From contig JAKVNF010000001.1 of NCBI GenBank assembly GCA_022483465.1, positions 496,001-560,000 of the forward strand: a DNA stretch of 64,000 nucleotides, written 5' to 3'. The stretch's first letter is position 1, and each line of letters begins with the position of its first letter. Source of the DNA: Lachnospiraceae bacterium (GTDB taxonomy: Bacteria > Bacillota > Clostridia > Lachnospirales > Lachnospiraceae). This document shows positions 40,819 to 49,724 of the stretch, piece by piece. The notes under the pieces were generated by a model, which saw only the letters and a list, made by a program, of their open reading frames with translations, was not told the origin of the DNA and searched no databases. The translations under genes were made by a program, and so were the position numbers.

Positions 40819-43308
40819 TTATCCCCGCAGCTCGATGCCGAGATCCTGCAGGCCGTTCAGTACCTTCTTCATGGCCTTGTCGACCTCCTCGGTCTCGAGC
40901 GTGCGCTCCTTGTTGCGGAAGGTGAGCGTATAGGCCATGGACTTGAAGCCGGGCCGGATCTGGGCGCCCTCGTAGAGGTCGAAGAGGCTGCAGCTCTCGA
41001 GGATCTTGCCGCCCCGCTGTGCGATGACCGCCTCGATCTCGCCGGCAGTGACCTGCTTGGGCACCACCATGGAGATGTCTCTTGTCATCGCCGGGAACTT
41101 CGCGATGCCCGCGAAGTGGTGGGCAAAGGAGACGTAAGGAGAGAGGGCCGGAAGGTCCACCACCGCAAGATACACTCTTGCGCCGATGCCGTAGGCCTTT
41201 GCGACCTCCGGGTGCACCTCGCCCAGGTACCCGAGCGTCGTCCCGTCATAGGAGACATCCGCCTGTCTTCCCGGGTGCAGGAAGGGGTGCGCGCTCTTTG
41301 CAAAGGCCGCCTTGTCCTTCAGGCCTGCTGCCTTGAGGAAGTCCTCCACGACGCCCTTCATCACGAAGAAGTCGCCCTCTCCGTAGAAGCCGAGCGTCAG
41401 CTGCGGCCGCTCGTCGCAGTAGTCCGTGAGCGGCAGGGACTTGGGCAGGTAGATCTTGCCGAGGTCAAACAGGCGAACGTTGTCGTTGCGTCTTGCGTAG
41501 TTGGTGCCAAGGCTCGTCAGAATGCCGTTGATGGTCTGGGTGCGCATCACGGAGAAGTTCTCGCCAAGGGGATTGCGGATTGTGATCTGCTTGCGCTCCA
41601 TGGCGTCTGCGGGATACCGCAGGGTGTCCAGGACCTTGGGTCCCTCGAAGGAGAAGGTCTCCTCCTCGGAGAAGCCGTAGTGCATGGCGACGTCCCGGGC
41701 GATGTTCTCGAGCTTCATCTCCTTGGTCAGGCCGCCAACGGTGGCAGAGCTCTTCGGGAGTGTGGAGGGCACCTTGTCGTAGCCCTTAAACCGCGCCACT
41801 TCCTCGGAGAGATCGCACATCTGCTTTAAATCCTGGCGGAAGGTCGGGATCGTCAGCTCCCGCTTGTCAGGATCATAGGTCAGCTCCAGGTGATCGAAGA
41901 CCTCCAGCATCTCCTCCTCGGTGTAGCTGGTGCCAAGGTAGGCGTTGATCTTCTCGGGCTCGAAGGGGATGACCCGCGGTGCCGGCAGGATGTCGTGGAC
42001 ATCCACGTAGGTCCTTGCGACCTTGCCGCAGCCGAGCTCCTCCATGAGCTGGCAGGCCCGGTCCATCGCCGCGATGGCGTTGTGGGGATCGAGGCCCTTC
42101 TCGAAGATCGCGGAGGCGTCGGTGCGAAGACCGATGCGCTTCGAGCTCTTGCGGATGTTGGTGCCGTCGAAGGCGGCGGCCTCAAAGAGGACGGTCTTCA
42201 CGGAATCCGTGATCATGGAGTCCTCGCCGCCCATGATGCCGGCAAGGCCGATGGCGCGGTCCGCGTCGCAGATCATGAGGACGTCCTTGTCGAGCTTTCT
42301 CTCCTGTCCGTCCAGGGTGGTGAAGGTCTCGCCGTCGGAAGCACGGCGGACGATGATCTTCTTTCCGTGGATCGTGTCGTAGTCATAGGCGTGCATCGGC
42401 TGGCCGTACTCCATCATGACGAAGTTCGTGATGTCGACCAGGTTGTTGATGGGGCGGATGCCGAAGTTGGCAAGGCGCCGCTGCATCCAGCGGGGAGAGG
42501 GTCCGAGCTTGATGTCGGTGCAGACCGCTGCCACGTACCGGCTGCAGAGATCCTTTGCCTCGATCGTGACATCGATGTAGTCCTTCGTGTCCTTCTCGCC
42601 CTCGTGGCGCACCGTCACAACCGGCGGGACAAACTTGTCGCCGAAGGTCACGGCCGCCTCTCTTGCGATGCCGAGCATGCTGTAGCAGTCGACTCGGTTC
42701 GAGGTGATCTCGTACTCAAAGTTGGTGTCGTGCAGGCCGAGGGCCTCCATGGCATCAGACCCCAGCGAAAGCTCTGCGGCCTGGTCCTTCGGGAAGACGT
42801 AGATGCCGTTCTCCGGCGCCTCCGGGTACATATCTCTCGTAGCACCGAGCTCCTCGATGCCGCACATCATGCCGACAGAGGGGAGTCCCCGCATCTTGCC
42901 GGACTTGATCGGGATCCCTTTCTCGGGCATCGGACCGCCGTCATGGCCGCCGGCAACCCGGCCGCCGTTTAGGCAGACGGGGACGACGTCGCCGATGGTC
43001 AGGTTCTGGGCGCTCGTCACGATCTGGATGCAGTTTTCACTGCTGCCATTGAGGCCGTCGTTTTCCGCGTTGTAGCCGTCTGCTGCATAGGCGGTGCCGA
43101 TGTTGACCTTGCAGACCCAAAGGTGGTCTGCGTCCGGATGGCGGGTGATCTCCTCGACACGGCCCACCACGATCTTCTCGCAGTTGTGGTCGAACCTTGT
43201 CCAGTTCTCGACCTTGGTGCCGGAGAGGGTCATTCTGTCATAGTATTCCTTGTCGGTGCACTGAAGATCCGGCACGTAATCCCGGATCCAGGAAAGTGGT
43301 GTATTCAT
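40819..43308 (-). CDS. pheT: Phenylalanyl-tRNA synthetase beta subunit
   Basis: An 829-residue subunit of the alpha2-beta2 enzyme that charges tRNA-Phe. It has the N-terminal tRNA-binding OB fold (VGRVEEITRHPDADHLWVCK near 48), the B3/B4 editing region (NLVDITNFVMMEYGQPMHAYD near 300, then GGEDSMITD), the B5 domain near 410-480 and the C-terminal anticodon-binding FDX-ACB domain (KFPAMTRDISMVV near 735). The length is at the upper end of normal. It follows pheS by 39 bp. Confidence 0.96.
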   Translation of the reverse strand: MNTPLSWIRDYVPDLQCTDKEYYDRMTLSGTKVENWTRFDHNCEKIVVGRVEEITRHPDADHLWVCKVNIGTAYAADGYNAENDGLNGSSENCIQIVTSAQNLTIGDVVPVCLNGGRVAGGHDGGPMPEKGIPIKSGKMRGLPSVGMMCGIEELGATRDMYPEAPENGIYVFPKDQAAELSLGSDAMEALGLHDTNFEYEITSNRVDCYSMLGIAREAAVTFGDKFVPPVVTVRHEGEKDTKDYIDVTIEAKDLCSRYVAAVCTDIKLGPSPRWMQRRLANFGIRPINNLVDITNFVMMEYGQPMHAYDYDTIHGKKIIVRRASDGETFTTLDGQERKLDKDVLMICDADRAIGLAGIMGGEDSMITDSVKTVLFEAAAFDGTNIRKSSKRIGLRTDASAIFEKGLDPHNAIAAMDRACQLMEELGCGKVARTYVDVHDILPAPRVIPFEPEKINAYLGTSYTEEEMLEVFDHLELTYDPDKRELTIPTFRQDLKQMCDLSEEVARFKGYDKVPSTLPKSSATVGGLTKEMKLENIARDVAMHYGFSEEETFSFEGPKVLDTLRYPADAMERKQITIRNPLGENFSVMRTQTINGILTSLGTNYARRNDNVRLFDLGKIYLPKSLPLTDYCDERPQLTLGFYGEGDFFVMKGVVEDFLKAAGLKDKAAFAKSAHPFLHPGRQADVSYDGTTLGYLGEVHPEVAKAYGIGARVYLAVVDLPALSPYVSFAHHFAGIAKFPAMTRDISMVVPKQVTAGEIEAVIAQRGGKILESCSLFDLYEGAQIRPGFKSMAYTLTFRNKERTLETEEVDKAMKKVLNGLQDLGIELRG

Positions 43309-43347
43309 CTTGCTTCAATCCTCCGTATTCTTCCTTCTTCGGCTGCC

Positions 43348-44370
43348 TCAGAACTGCTTCAAAAAGCGGATGTCGTTCTCATACAGGAGCCGCATGTCAT
43401 CGATCTCATACTTGAGCAGGGCAATGCGCTCGAGGCCGATGCCGAAGGCAAAGCCGGAGTACACCTCCGGGTCGATGTGGCTCATCTCCAGGACGTGGGG
43501 ATGCACCATGCCGCAGCCGAGGATCTCGATCCAGCCCTCGTTCTTGCAGAACGAGCAGCCCTTGCCGTGGCACTTGAAGCAGGAGATGTCCATCTCCGCC
43601 GAGGGCTCGGTGAACGGGAAGTGGTGCGGGCGGAAGCGGACCTTGGTGTCCTCGCCGAAGATTCCCTTGGCGAACTCCGCCAGGGTCCCCTTCAGGTCGG
43701 CGAAGGTGATGCCCTTGTCCACGACAAGGCCCTCCACCTGGTGGAACACCGGGCTGTGTGTCGCATCCACCTCATCGGCGCGGTAGACCCGGCCGGGGGC
43801 GATCATGCGGATCGGGATCTTACCCCGCTCCATCTCGTGGATCTGCACGCCGGAGGTCTGGGTGCGCAGCAGCATGTCGCTGCCGAGATAGAAGGTGTCC
43901 TGCTCATCCTTGGCCGGATGGTTGGCCGGGATGTTCAGGGCCTCGAAGTTGTAGTAGTCCTTCTCGACCTCGGGTCCGTCTACCACCTCGTACCCCATGC
44001 CGATGAAGATTTCCTCGATCTCCCGCAGGGCAACCTGGTTCGGATGCAGATGTCCCCGCTCCATGGTCTTGCCGGGGAGGGTGACGTCGATGGTCTCCGA
44101 GGCGAGTCTTGCCTCCTGGAGCTTTGCCTCCAGCTCCTTCTGACGGCTCTCCAGAGACGTCTCAATGGCCTCTCTGGCCTCGTTGACGAGCTGACCGACC
44201 TTGGGGCGGTCCTCCTTTGCCACGTCCTTCATGCCCTTTAGGATGGCCGTGATCTGCCCCTTTTTGCCCAACAGGGCAACGCGCAGGTCGTTGATCTCCT
44301 CCGGGGTCTTCACCTCTTCGAGCTTCGCCTTCGCCTCCTGGCGGATCCGTTCCAGATCTTCCTGTATCAT
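43348..44370 (-). CDS. pheS: Phenylalanyl-tRNA synthetase alpha subunit
   Basis: A 340-residue catalytic subunit. An N-terminal coiled coil (residues 1-85) is followed by class II motif 1 (IEEIFIGMGYEVVDGPEVE near 120), motif 2 (PIRMIAPGRVYRADEVDATH near 190) and motif 3 (GFAFGIGLERIALLKY near 310). CFKCHGKGCSFCKNEGW near 260 looks like a small zinc knuckle seen in a subset of PheS proteins. I used the ATG at 44370 behind CAGGAGG; the longer frame runs back over a non-coding region. No T-box leader is visible upstream. Confidence 0.96.
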   Translation of the reverse strand: MIQEDLERIRQEAKAKLEEVKTPEEINDLRVALLGKKGQITAILKGMKDVAKEDRPKVGQLVNEAREAIETSLESRQKELEAKLQEARLASETIDVTLPGKTMERGHLHPNQVALREIEEIFIGMGYEVVDGPEVEKDYYNFEALNIPANHPAKDEQDTFYLGSDMLLRTQTSGVQIHEMERGKIPIRMIAPGRVYRADEVDATHSPVFHQVEGLVVDKGITFADLKGTLAEFAKGIFGEDTKVRFRPHHFPFTEPSAEMDISCFKCHGKGCSFCKNEGWIEILGCGMVHPHVLEMSHIDPEVYSGFAFGIGLERIALLKYEIDDMRLLYENDIRFLKQF

Positions 44371-44473
44371 TGCGCAAACCTCCTGGTTGAAATTTCGGTG
44401 TGTCGCGCCGGCCGCCGAATCCGATGGGCAGACTGGCACAGTTGACATTTTAGCAGAATATGGCGGAAAGTGA

Positions 44474-44508
44474 AGAAAAAACAGCAGCACCCGCAAGAGT
44501 GCTGCTGT
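44474..44508 (-). terminator. Terminator of the small RNA upstream of pheS
   Basis: On the minus strand ACAGCAGCAC pairs with GTGCTGCTGT, followed by TTTTTTC. It ends the RNA at 44509-44721 before pheS. Confidence 0.9.
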
Positions 44509-44721
44509 CAAAGTTCCGAAAAACCCGAAATGCCCCCTACCTTTTGAGTCCTAGCCTCAGCCAGGTGGGTATCATCGTTTCCCCGCTCTGTCTTCCCCTG
44601 ACCCTGGTATCTGGTCCGGCGTATAGCCGGTACCGGAGGCGTGACATCTGCGGAGAACCTGCCTGATTCCCGAATTCAAAATTTGTAGGTTCAAAATAAT
44701 AGGGGTATTGCATCCCAGGCA
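44509..44721 (-). ncRNA. Structured small RNA, possibly 6S RNA
   Basis: A gene-free stretch between a good promoter and a strong terminator. The predicted transcript (about 210 nt plus terminator) has paired ends: GCC plus TGGGAT near the 5' end match ATACCCA and GGC near 44560-44575. It also has a 5' side hairpin (GAACCT...AGGTTC) and a CCGGC/GCCGG hairpin. A long rod with an interrupted middle is the architecture of 6S RNA, but I cannot confirm the family without a covariance search. No T-box (AGGGTGG), SRP RNA or cobalamin box is present. It could also be a leader-type regulator of pheS, though the terminator is strong. Confidence 0.45.
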
Positions 44722-44726
44722 CCACT

Positions 44727-44755
44727 ATCTTAGCAAAGGCCCGCCGGGACTGCAA
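44727..44755 (-). promoter_or_regulatory. Promoter of the small RNA
   Basis: On the minus strand TTGCAG (44750-44755) and TAAGAT (44727-44732) are 17 bp apart; initiation is expected near 44721. Confidence 0.65.
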
Positions 44756-44824
44756 GATTTTGGACCCCGATTTTTGATCCGGATTTACCGGTCTTTTAAT
44801 GGGATTCTGTGACCCCTTTGGGAT

Positions 44825-46654
44825 TCAGAGCGCTGTGCACTCCGCCTTCAGCCAGGCAAGCTCCTCTTCGTTCATGAAGGGTCCGATCTTCTCGAGGACC
44901 TGCGCATGGTAGGTGTTGATGAGCTCTCTTACCTTGGGGGTGAGAACGTTCACATCGAGGAGCTCCCGATCGAGCGGCGCGAAGGTCAGCGGCGCAAAGC
45001 CGTAGAAGGTGCCGTCGGAGGTGGTGCCGCGCTCAACGCACAGGAGGATGTTCTCGATGCGGATGCCGTACTGCCCCGCCTTGTAGACGCCCGGCTCATC
45101 GGAGATCGTCATGCCCGGCGCAAAGGGGGTGAGGTCCGCCGCATCCCGCTGGTGGTAGCGGATCGACTGAGGCCCCTCGTGGACGTTTAAGATGTTGCCG
45201 ACGCCGTGGCCCGTGCCGCACTTGTAGTCCATCAGGTTCTCCCACATGGGCTCTCTTGCGCAGATGTCCAGGGTCATGCCGCAGGAGCCCTTCAGGAAGG
45301 TCACATCCTGGAGCTGGAAGTTGCTGTTGGCGGTCAGGGAGTAGCTTCTTCTCATATCCTCCGTGACAGGGCCGAGGGACATGGTCCTGGTCACATCCGT
45401 GGTGCCCCGCATGTAATGTCCGCCGGAGTCCACGAGGAGCATGCCTTCGGGCTTCAATTCGGCGCCGCCGTCCTCGCCGGGCTCATAGTGCATCATCGCG
45501 GCATTGGGGCCGTAGGCAGAGATCGTGCCAAAGGAGAGCTCGATGTAGTCCCGGATCTGGGCGCGCAGGTTGTCCAGGTACTTCGCGGCGCTCCCCTCTG
45601 TCATCGGGATCTTGCCGACATTTTTCTTCAGCCAGTAGATGAACTTGGTCAGGACCGCGGAGTCCTCGATGTAGATGTCCTTGAAGTTGGCGATCTCGGT
45701 CTTGTTGCGGATGGCCTTCATGTAGTCGAGCGGGGAGTTCACCTCGACGACGCAGTCCTCGGCGCGTTTTCCGGCCTTCTCCAGGTTCTCCCGGATCGTC
45801 TGGTAGACCTGGAAGCTTAAGAAGTTGGGATCCAGGAGGACATTGCCAGGGAAGGCGAAGTCCTTTGCAAAATCAAAGAACTTCTCGTACTCGCCGACGG
45901 TGAGGTGGATCTTTGCGGCGTAGTCGAGAAACTCCTTCGTGCACTCGCTCTTTTGCACAAAGAGGTACCAGGCGTCCTTCGTCACAAGCAGGTAGGAAAG
46001 GGCGACGGGGTTTGCCTCCACATCGTTGCCGCGGATGTTGAGAAGCCACATGATCTCATCGAGCTTCGAGGAAACATAGCAGGAGGTGTCCTGCTCGTCC
46101 ATGACGGCGCGAAGCCGCGCGAGCTTGCTCTCTGCGCTCTCCCCCGCAAAGGCCTCGGGAAGGAGCCAGATCGGGTGAGAGGGAAGGGCCGGGCGGTCTG
46201 CCCAGACCATCCCCGGAAGATCCAGGGAGGTGTCCATGCGGATGCCCCGCTGGCCAAGGACCCTTGCGAGGTGTGCGCCCTCTGCCTTCGTGATGCAGCG
46301 GCCGTCGCAGCCGAAGGTCTGTCCTTCCTTTAAGTGATCCTTTAAGAACTGCTCCCTTGTCGGGACGCCGGGCTCGCCGATGCGCTCGAGGGTGATGCCG
46401 CTTCCCTCGATCTCCTTTGCCGCCTGGATGAAGTACCGTCCGTCTGCCCAGAGGTCAGCCCGCTCCTGCATGACGATCAGGATCCCCGCGGATCCCGTGA
46501 AGCCGGAGAAGTACTCTCTTGCCTTGAAGCAGGGCGCCACGTACTCGCTGCAGTGGAAGTCTGCGGTGGGGATCATGTAGGCGTCGATGCCGTGCTCGCG
46601 CATCTTCTCCCGAAGGGCGGCGAGCCGCTCTGCGTGAATGTTCTTGTTGTCCAT
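44825..46654 (-). CDS. M24B aminopeptidase P family metallopeptidase
   Basis: A 609-residue Xaa-Pro aminopeptidase of the long type, with two creatinase-like N-terminal domains (YMIPTADFHCSEYV near 26) and a C-terminal pita-bread domain. Metal ligands are seen in DSGGHYMRGTTDVTRT near 405, GTGHGVGN near 480, ISDEPGVY near 520 and GIRIENILL near 533. It removes an N-terminal residue before proline in peptides and is cytoplasmic. I used the ATG at 46654 behind AAGGAGG; an adjacent in-frame TTG at 46657 is possible. It is a single-gene unit. Confidence 0.93.
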   Translation of the reverse strand: MDNKNIHAERLAALREKMREHGIDAYMIPTADFHCSEYVAPCFKAREYFSGFTGSAGILIVMQERADLWADGRYFIQAAKEIEGSGITLERIGEPGVPTREQFLKDHLKEGQTFGCDGRCITKAEGAHLARVLGQRGIRMDTSLDLPGMVWADRPALPSHPIWLLPEAFAGESAESKLARLRAVMDEQDTSCYVSSKLDEIMWLLNIRGNDVEANPVALSYLLVTKDAWYLFVQKSECTKEFLDYAAKIHLTVGEYEKFFDFAKDFAFPGNVLLDPNFLSFQVYQTIRENLEKAGKRAEDCVVEVNSPLDYMKAIRNKTEIANFKDIYIEDSAVLTKFIYWLKKNVGKIPMTEGSAAKYLDNLRAQIRDYIELSFGTISAYGPNAAMMHYEPGEDGGAELKPEGMLLVDSGGHYMRGTTDVTRTMSLGPVTEDMRRSYSLTANSNFQLQDVTFLKGSCGMTLDICAREPMWENLMDYKCGTGHGVGNILNVHEGPQSIRYHQRDAADLTPFAPGMTISDEPGVYKAGQYGIRIENILLCVERGTTSDGTFYGFAPLTFAPLDRELLDVNVLTPKVRELINTYHAQVLEKIGPFMNEEELAWLKAECTAL

Positions 46655-46684
46655 CAATTCTGCCTCCTTATCTTATCTATGCTT

Positions 46685-46712
46685 GGAAAAACCCTGCCGC
46701 GGTGCGGCAGGG
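46685..46712 (-). terminator. Terminator after citrate synthase
   Basis: On the minus strand CCCTGCCGC pairs perfectly with GCGGCAGGG around ACC, followed by TTTTTCC. Confidence 0.92.
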
Positions 46713-46736
46713 TCGTTTCTTGTGTTGTCAGCGGGG

Positions 46737-48134
46737 TCAGTCCCGATCCCCGATGGGGACATAGGGCCGCTCCGGTGCGATCGCCCGGTAGGCGGGGCGG
46801 ATGATCTTGCCGTTGTTGGCAAGCTCCTCCATCCTGTGGGCAGACCAGCCCACGATCCTTGCCATGGCAAAGAGCGGGGTGAAGAGCTCCATCGGCAGGC
46901 CCAGCATCGAGTACACGAAGCCGGAGTAGAAGTCCACGTTGACGCAGACGCCCTTGTACATCTTCCGCTCCTTGGCAATGACCTCCGGGGCGAGCCTTGC
47001 CACCAGGGCATAGAGGTTGTACTCATCGTGCAGGCCCTTGGCGCTGGAGAGCTTCTCGACAAAGCCCTTGAAGATCTCGGCTCTCGGGTCGGACTTGGAG
47101 TAGACCGCATGGCCCACGCCGTAGATGAGGCCCGCGTGGTCAAAGGCCGCGCCGTGGAGGAGCTTGACCAAATACGCCCGCACCTCGTCCTCGTCGGTCC
47201 AGTCGTGAAGCTCCTTCTTCATGCACTCAAACATCCGCACCACCTTGATGTTGGCGCCGCCGTGCCGGGGTCCCTTGAGGGATCCAAGAGCCGCCGCGAT
47301 CACCGAGTAGGTGTCCGTCATCGTGGAGGTCACGACGTGGGTCGTGAAGGTGGAGTTGTTCCCGCCGCCGTGGTCCATGTGGAGCACCAGGCTGATGTCG
47401 AGGATCTTCGCCTCCAGCTCGGTGTACTTCATGTCCGGCCGCAGGATGTGCAGGATGTTCTCCGCAATCGAGCCGTGGTCCAGCGGATTGTGGATGACGA
47501 GGCTCTGCCCCTTCTCGTAGTGGTTGTAGGCCTGGTAGCCGTAGATCGAGAGCATCGGAAAGAGCGAGATCAGCTGCATGCTCTGGCGTAGGACGTTGGG
47601 CAGGGTCGTGTCGTCTGCCCGATCGTCATAGGAGTAGAGGGTCAGCACGGAGCGGGCCAGGGTGTTCATCATGTCGGAGCTCGGCGCCTTCATGATGATG
47701 TCCCGCACAAAGCTCGTGGGGAGAGACCGGTAGAACAGGAGCTGGTCGCAGAAGCTTTTCAGCTCTTCGCCGTTTGGCAGATGGCCGAAGAGGAGGAGGT
47801 AGGCGACCTCCTCAAAGCCGAAGCGGTTCTCGGAGGAGAAGCCCTTAATCAGGTCCTCGATCTCATACCCCCGGTAGAAGAGGTGCCCGTAGTCCGGGAC
47901 CTCCTCGCCATCCACGATCTTCTTCGCACGGACCTCGGACACGTTGGTCAGGCCCGCCAGGACGCCCTTTCCGTTCAGGTCGCGCAGGCCCCGCTTGACG
48001 TTGTACTTGACGTACAGCTCCTGGGGGATCTGGTCTGCGTCGGCCGCGACCTTTGCCATGCGGTCCATCTCCGGGGTCACCTGGGAGTAGACATTCCCGG
48101 CGGACCGGTTCTGCTGCGGTTCATATTCTGACAT
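46737..48134 (-). CDS. Citrate synthase
   Basis: A 465-residue Si-type citrate synthase condensing oxaloacetate and acetyl-CoA. The active-site regions are clear: HMDHGGGNNSTFT near 255, the LKGPRHGGANIKVV histidine near 290, GVGHAVYSKSDPRA near 340 and VNVDFYSGFVY near 395 with the catalytic aspartate. The 70-residue N-terminal extension is usual for clostridial members. In fermenting Clostridia it starts glutamate synthesis through a partial TCA cycle. It has its own terminator and lies 99 bp after thrC, with a possible TATAAG -10 element in that gap. Confidence 0.95.
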   Translation of the reverse strand: MSEYEPQQNRSAGNVYSQVTPEMDRMAKVAADADQIPQELYVKYNVKRGLRDLNGKGVLAGLTNVSEVRAKKIVDGEEVPDYGHLFYRGYEIEDLIKGFSSENRFGFEEVAYLLLFGHLPNGEELKSFCDQLLFYRSLPTSFVRDIIMKAPSSDMMNTLARSVLTLYSYDDRADDTTLPNVLRQSMQLISLFPMLSIYGYQAYNHYEKGQSLVIHNPLDHGSIAENILHILRPDMKYTELEAKILDISLVLHMDHGGGNNSTFTTHVVTSTMTDTYSVIAAALGSLKGPRHGGANIKVVRMFECMKKELHDWTDEDEVRAYLVKLLHGAAFDHAGLIYGVGHAVYSKSDPRAEIFKGFVEKLSSAKGLHDEYNLYALVARLAPEVIAKERKMYKGVCVNVDFYSGFVYSMLGLPMELFTPLFAMARIVGWSAHRMEELANNGKIIRPAYRAIAPERPYVPIGDRD

Positions 48135-48233
48135 GGGCAGTGCTCCTTTCGTCGTATGGATTGCGGCGGATCCCGCCGTGCGTGTTCAATCTTATAGGTT
48201 TCTCCCCTCTATGTTGGAAACCAGCAGGTTCGC

Positions 48234-49724
48234 TTACATGCCAAGGAAGGAGCGCACTTCCAGCTCCATGGACAGGCGGTCCCGGTTGCAGATCTCGTTG
48301 TGAAGGACCGGAGCCTTTCGAACCTCCAGGACCTGCTTCGGGATCGGAAGACCCGAGAGCTCGGAGAGCTCCTTCTCGAGGTCGATCCCCGGCGCATCCG
48401 GGTCCTTGCCAAGGGCCGCGAGCACGGTCCAGGCAAACTTGAAGGGGCTTGCGGTGGAGACCACCACAGTCCTTGTCCAGTCGTTCTTCTTCTCCCGGTA
48501 GTACTCCCAGACGCCGCTTGCCACTGCGGTGTGGGGGTCAATGAGGTAGTTGCCGTCGTAGAACAGGGCCCGCATCTCCCTTGCCGTCTGGCCCTCGTCC
48601 GCATAGCCCGCGATGAAGTCGGTGAGCTTGTCCCGCATCTCGGCGCTGATCTCGTAGCTTCCGCGGACCCGAAGGCGCTCCATCAGATCGGCGGTCAGCT
48701 GCGCATCCCCGCCGCTGATGTGGTAGATCAGCCGCTCCAGGTTGCTGGAGACCACGATGTCCATCGAGGGGCTCTGGGTGACGAAGAACTCCCGGTTCTT
48801 GTCGTAGATGCCGGTTTCGAAGAAGTCGGTCAGCACGTTGTTGATGTTGGAGGCGCAGATCAGGTGGCGGATCGGGACGCCCAGCTGCTTTGCGTAGTAG
48901 CCGGCCAGGATGTCGCCGAAGTTTCCGGTGGGCACGGAGAAGTTGATCTCCTCGCCGTTGCGGATGATGTCCTCCTTCACGAGCCGTGTGTAGGCCCAGA
49001 CGTAGTAGACGATCTGGGGCACCAGGCGCCCGATGTTGATGGAGTTGGCGCTGGAGAACTGCATGCCCTTCTTCGCCATCTCGGCGCGCAGGGCCTCGTC
49101 CGTGAAGATCTGCTTCACGCCGGTCTGGGCATCGTCAAAGTTGCCGTTGATGCCGACGACCTTGACGTTCTTTCCCTTCTGGGTCACCATCTGCAGCTCC
49201 TGGAACGGGGAGACGCCCTTCTTGGGGTAGAACACGCAGATCTTGGTCCCCGGCACATCCGCAAAGCCCGCCAGGGCGGCCTTTCCGGTGTCCCCGGAGG
49301 TGGCGGTCAGGATCACGATCTCCTTGTCGTCGTGGTTCTTCTTCGCCGCGGTGGTCATCAGGTGCGGGAGCATGGTCAGGGCCATGTCCTTGAAGGCCAG
49401 GGTCGGCCCGTGGTAGAGCTCCATGTAGTAGCCGGTCAGGGCCCGGTGGATCGGCACGATCTCGTCGGTGTCGAACTTCTTGTCATAGGCCTTGCTGATG
49501 CAGTCCTTGAGCTCCTTCGCGGTGAAGTCGGTCAGAAACAGCTTCATCACCTCGTAGGCGACCTCCCGGTAGTTCATCGGGATCAGCTCCTCGACGGTCT
49601 TGTCGAGCTTCGGAAAGTGATCCGGCACGAACAGGCCCCCATCCGATGCAAGGCCCTTCAGGATGGCCTGGGATGCGGTGATGCCCGACTCACTTCCCCT
49701 GGTACTCTGGTATGTCACGTTCAT
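48234..49724 (-). CDS. thrC: Threonine synthase
   Basis: A 496-residue PLP enzyme converting O-phosphohomoserine to threonine, of the long type (class with the N-terminal YQSTRG start). The PLP lysine lies in GPTLAFKDMAL near residue 110; TATSGDTGKAAL near 145 and SVPTGNFGDILAGYYA near 270 bind the phosphate. Its ATG overlaps the stop codon of the RnfD gene (ATGA at 49721-49724), so it appears to be translated in the Rnf transcript. No other threonine-pathway gene is near. Confidence 0.95.
   Translation of the reverse strand: MNVTYQSTRGSESGITASQAILKGLASDGGLFVPDHFPKLDKTVEELIPMNYREVAYEVMKLFLTDFTAKELKDCISKAYDKKFDTDEIVPIHRALTGYYMELYHGPTLAFKDMALTMLPHLMTTAAKKNHDDKEIVILTATSGDTGKAALAGFADVPGTKICVFYPKKGVSPFQELQMVTQKGKNVKVVGINGNFDDAQTGVKQIFTDEALRAEMAKKGMQFSSANSINIGRLVPQIVYYVWAYTRLVKEDIIRNGEEINFSVPTGNFGDILAGYYAKQLGVPIRHLICASNINNVLTDFFETGIYDKNREFFVTQSPSMDIVVSSNLERLIYHISGGDAQLTADLMERLRVRGSYEISAEMRDKLTDFIAGYADEGQTAREMRALFYDGNYLIDPHTAVASGVWEYYREKKNDWTRTVVVSTASPFKFAWTVLAALGKDPDAPGIDLEKELSELSGLPIPKQVLEVRKAPVLHNEICNRDRLSMELEVRSFLGM

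Noticed and set aside
44371-44824. T-box leader for pheST
   Set aside because: No AGGGTGG-type antiterminator box or specifier loop is visible, and a strong terminator with its own upstream promoter fits a separate RNA.
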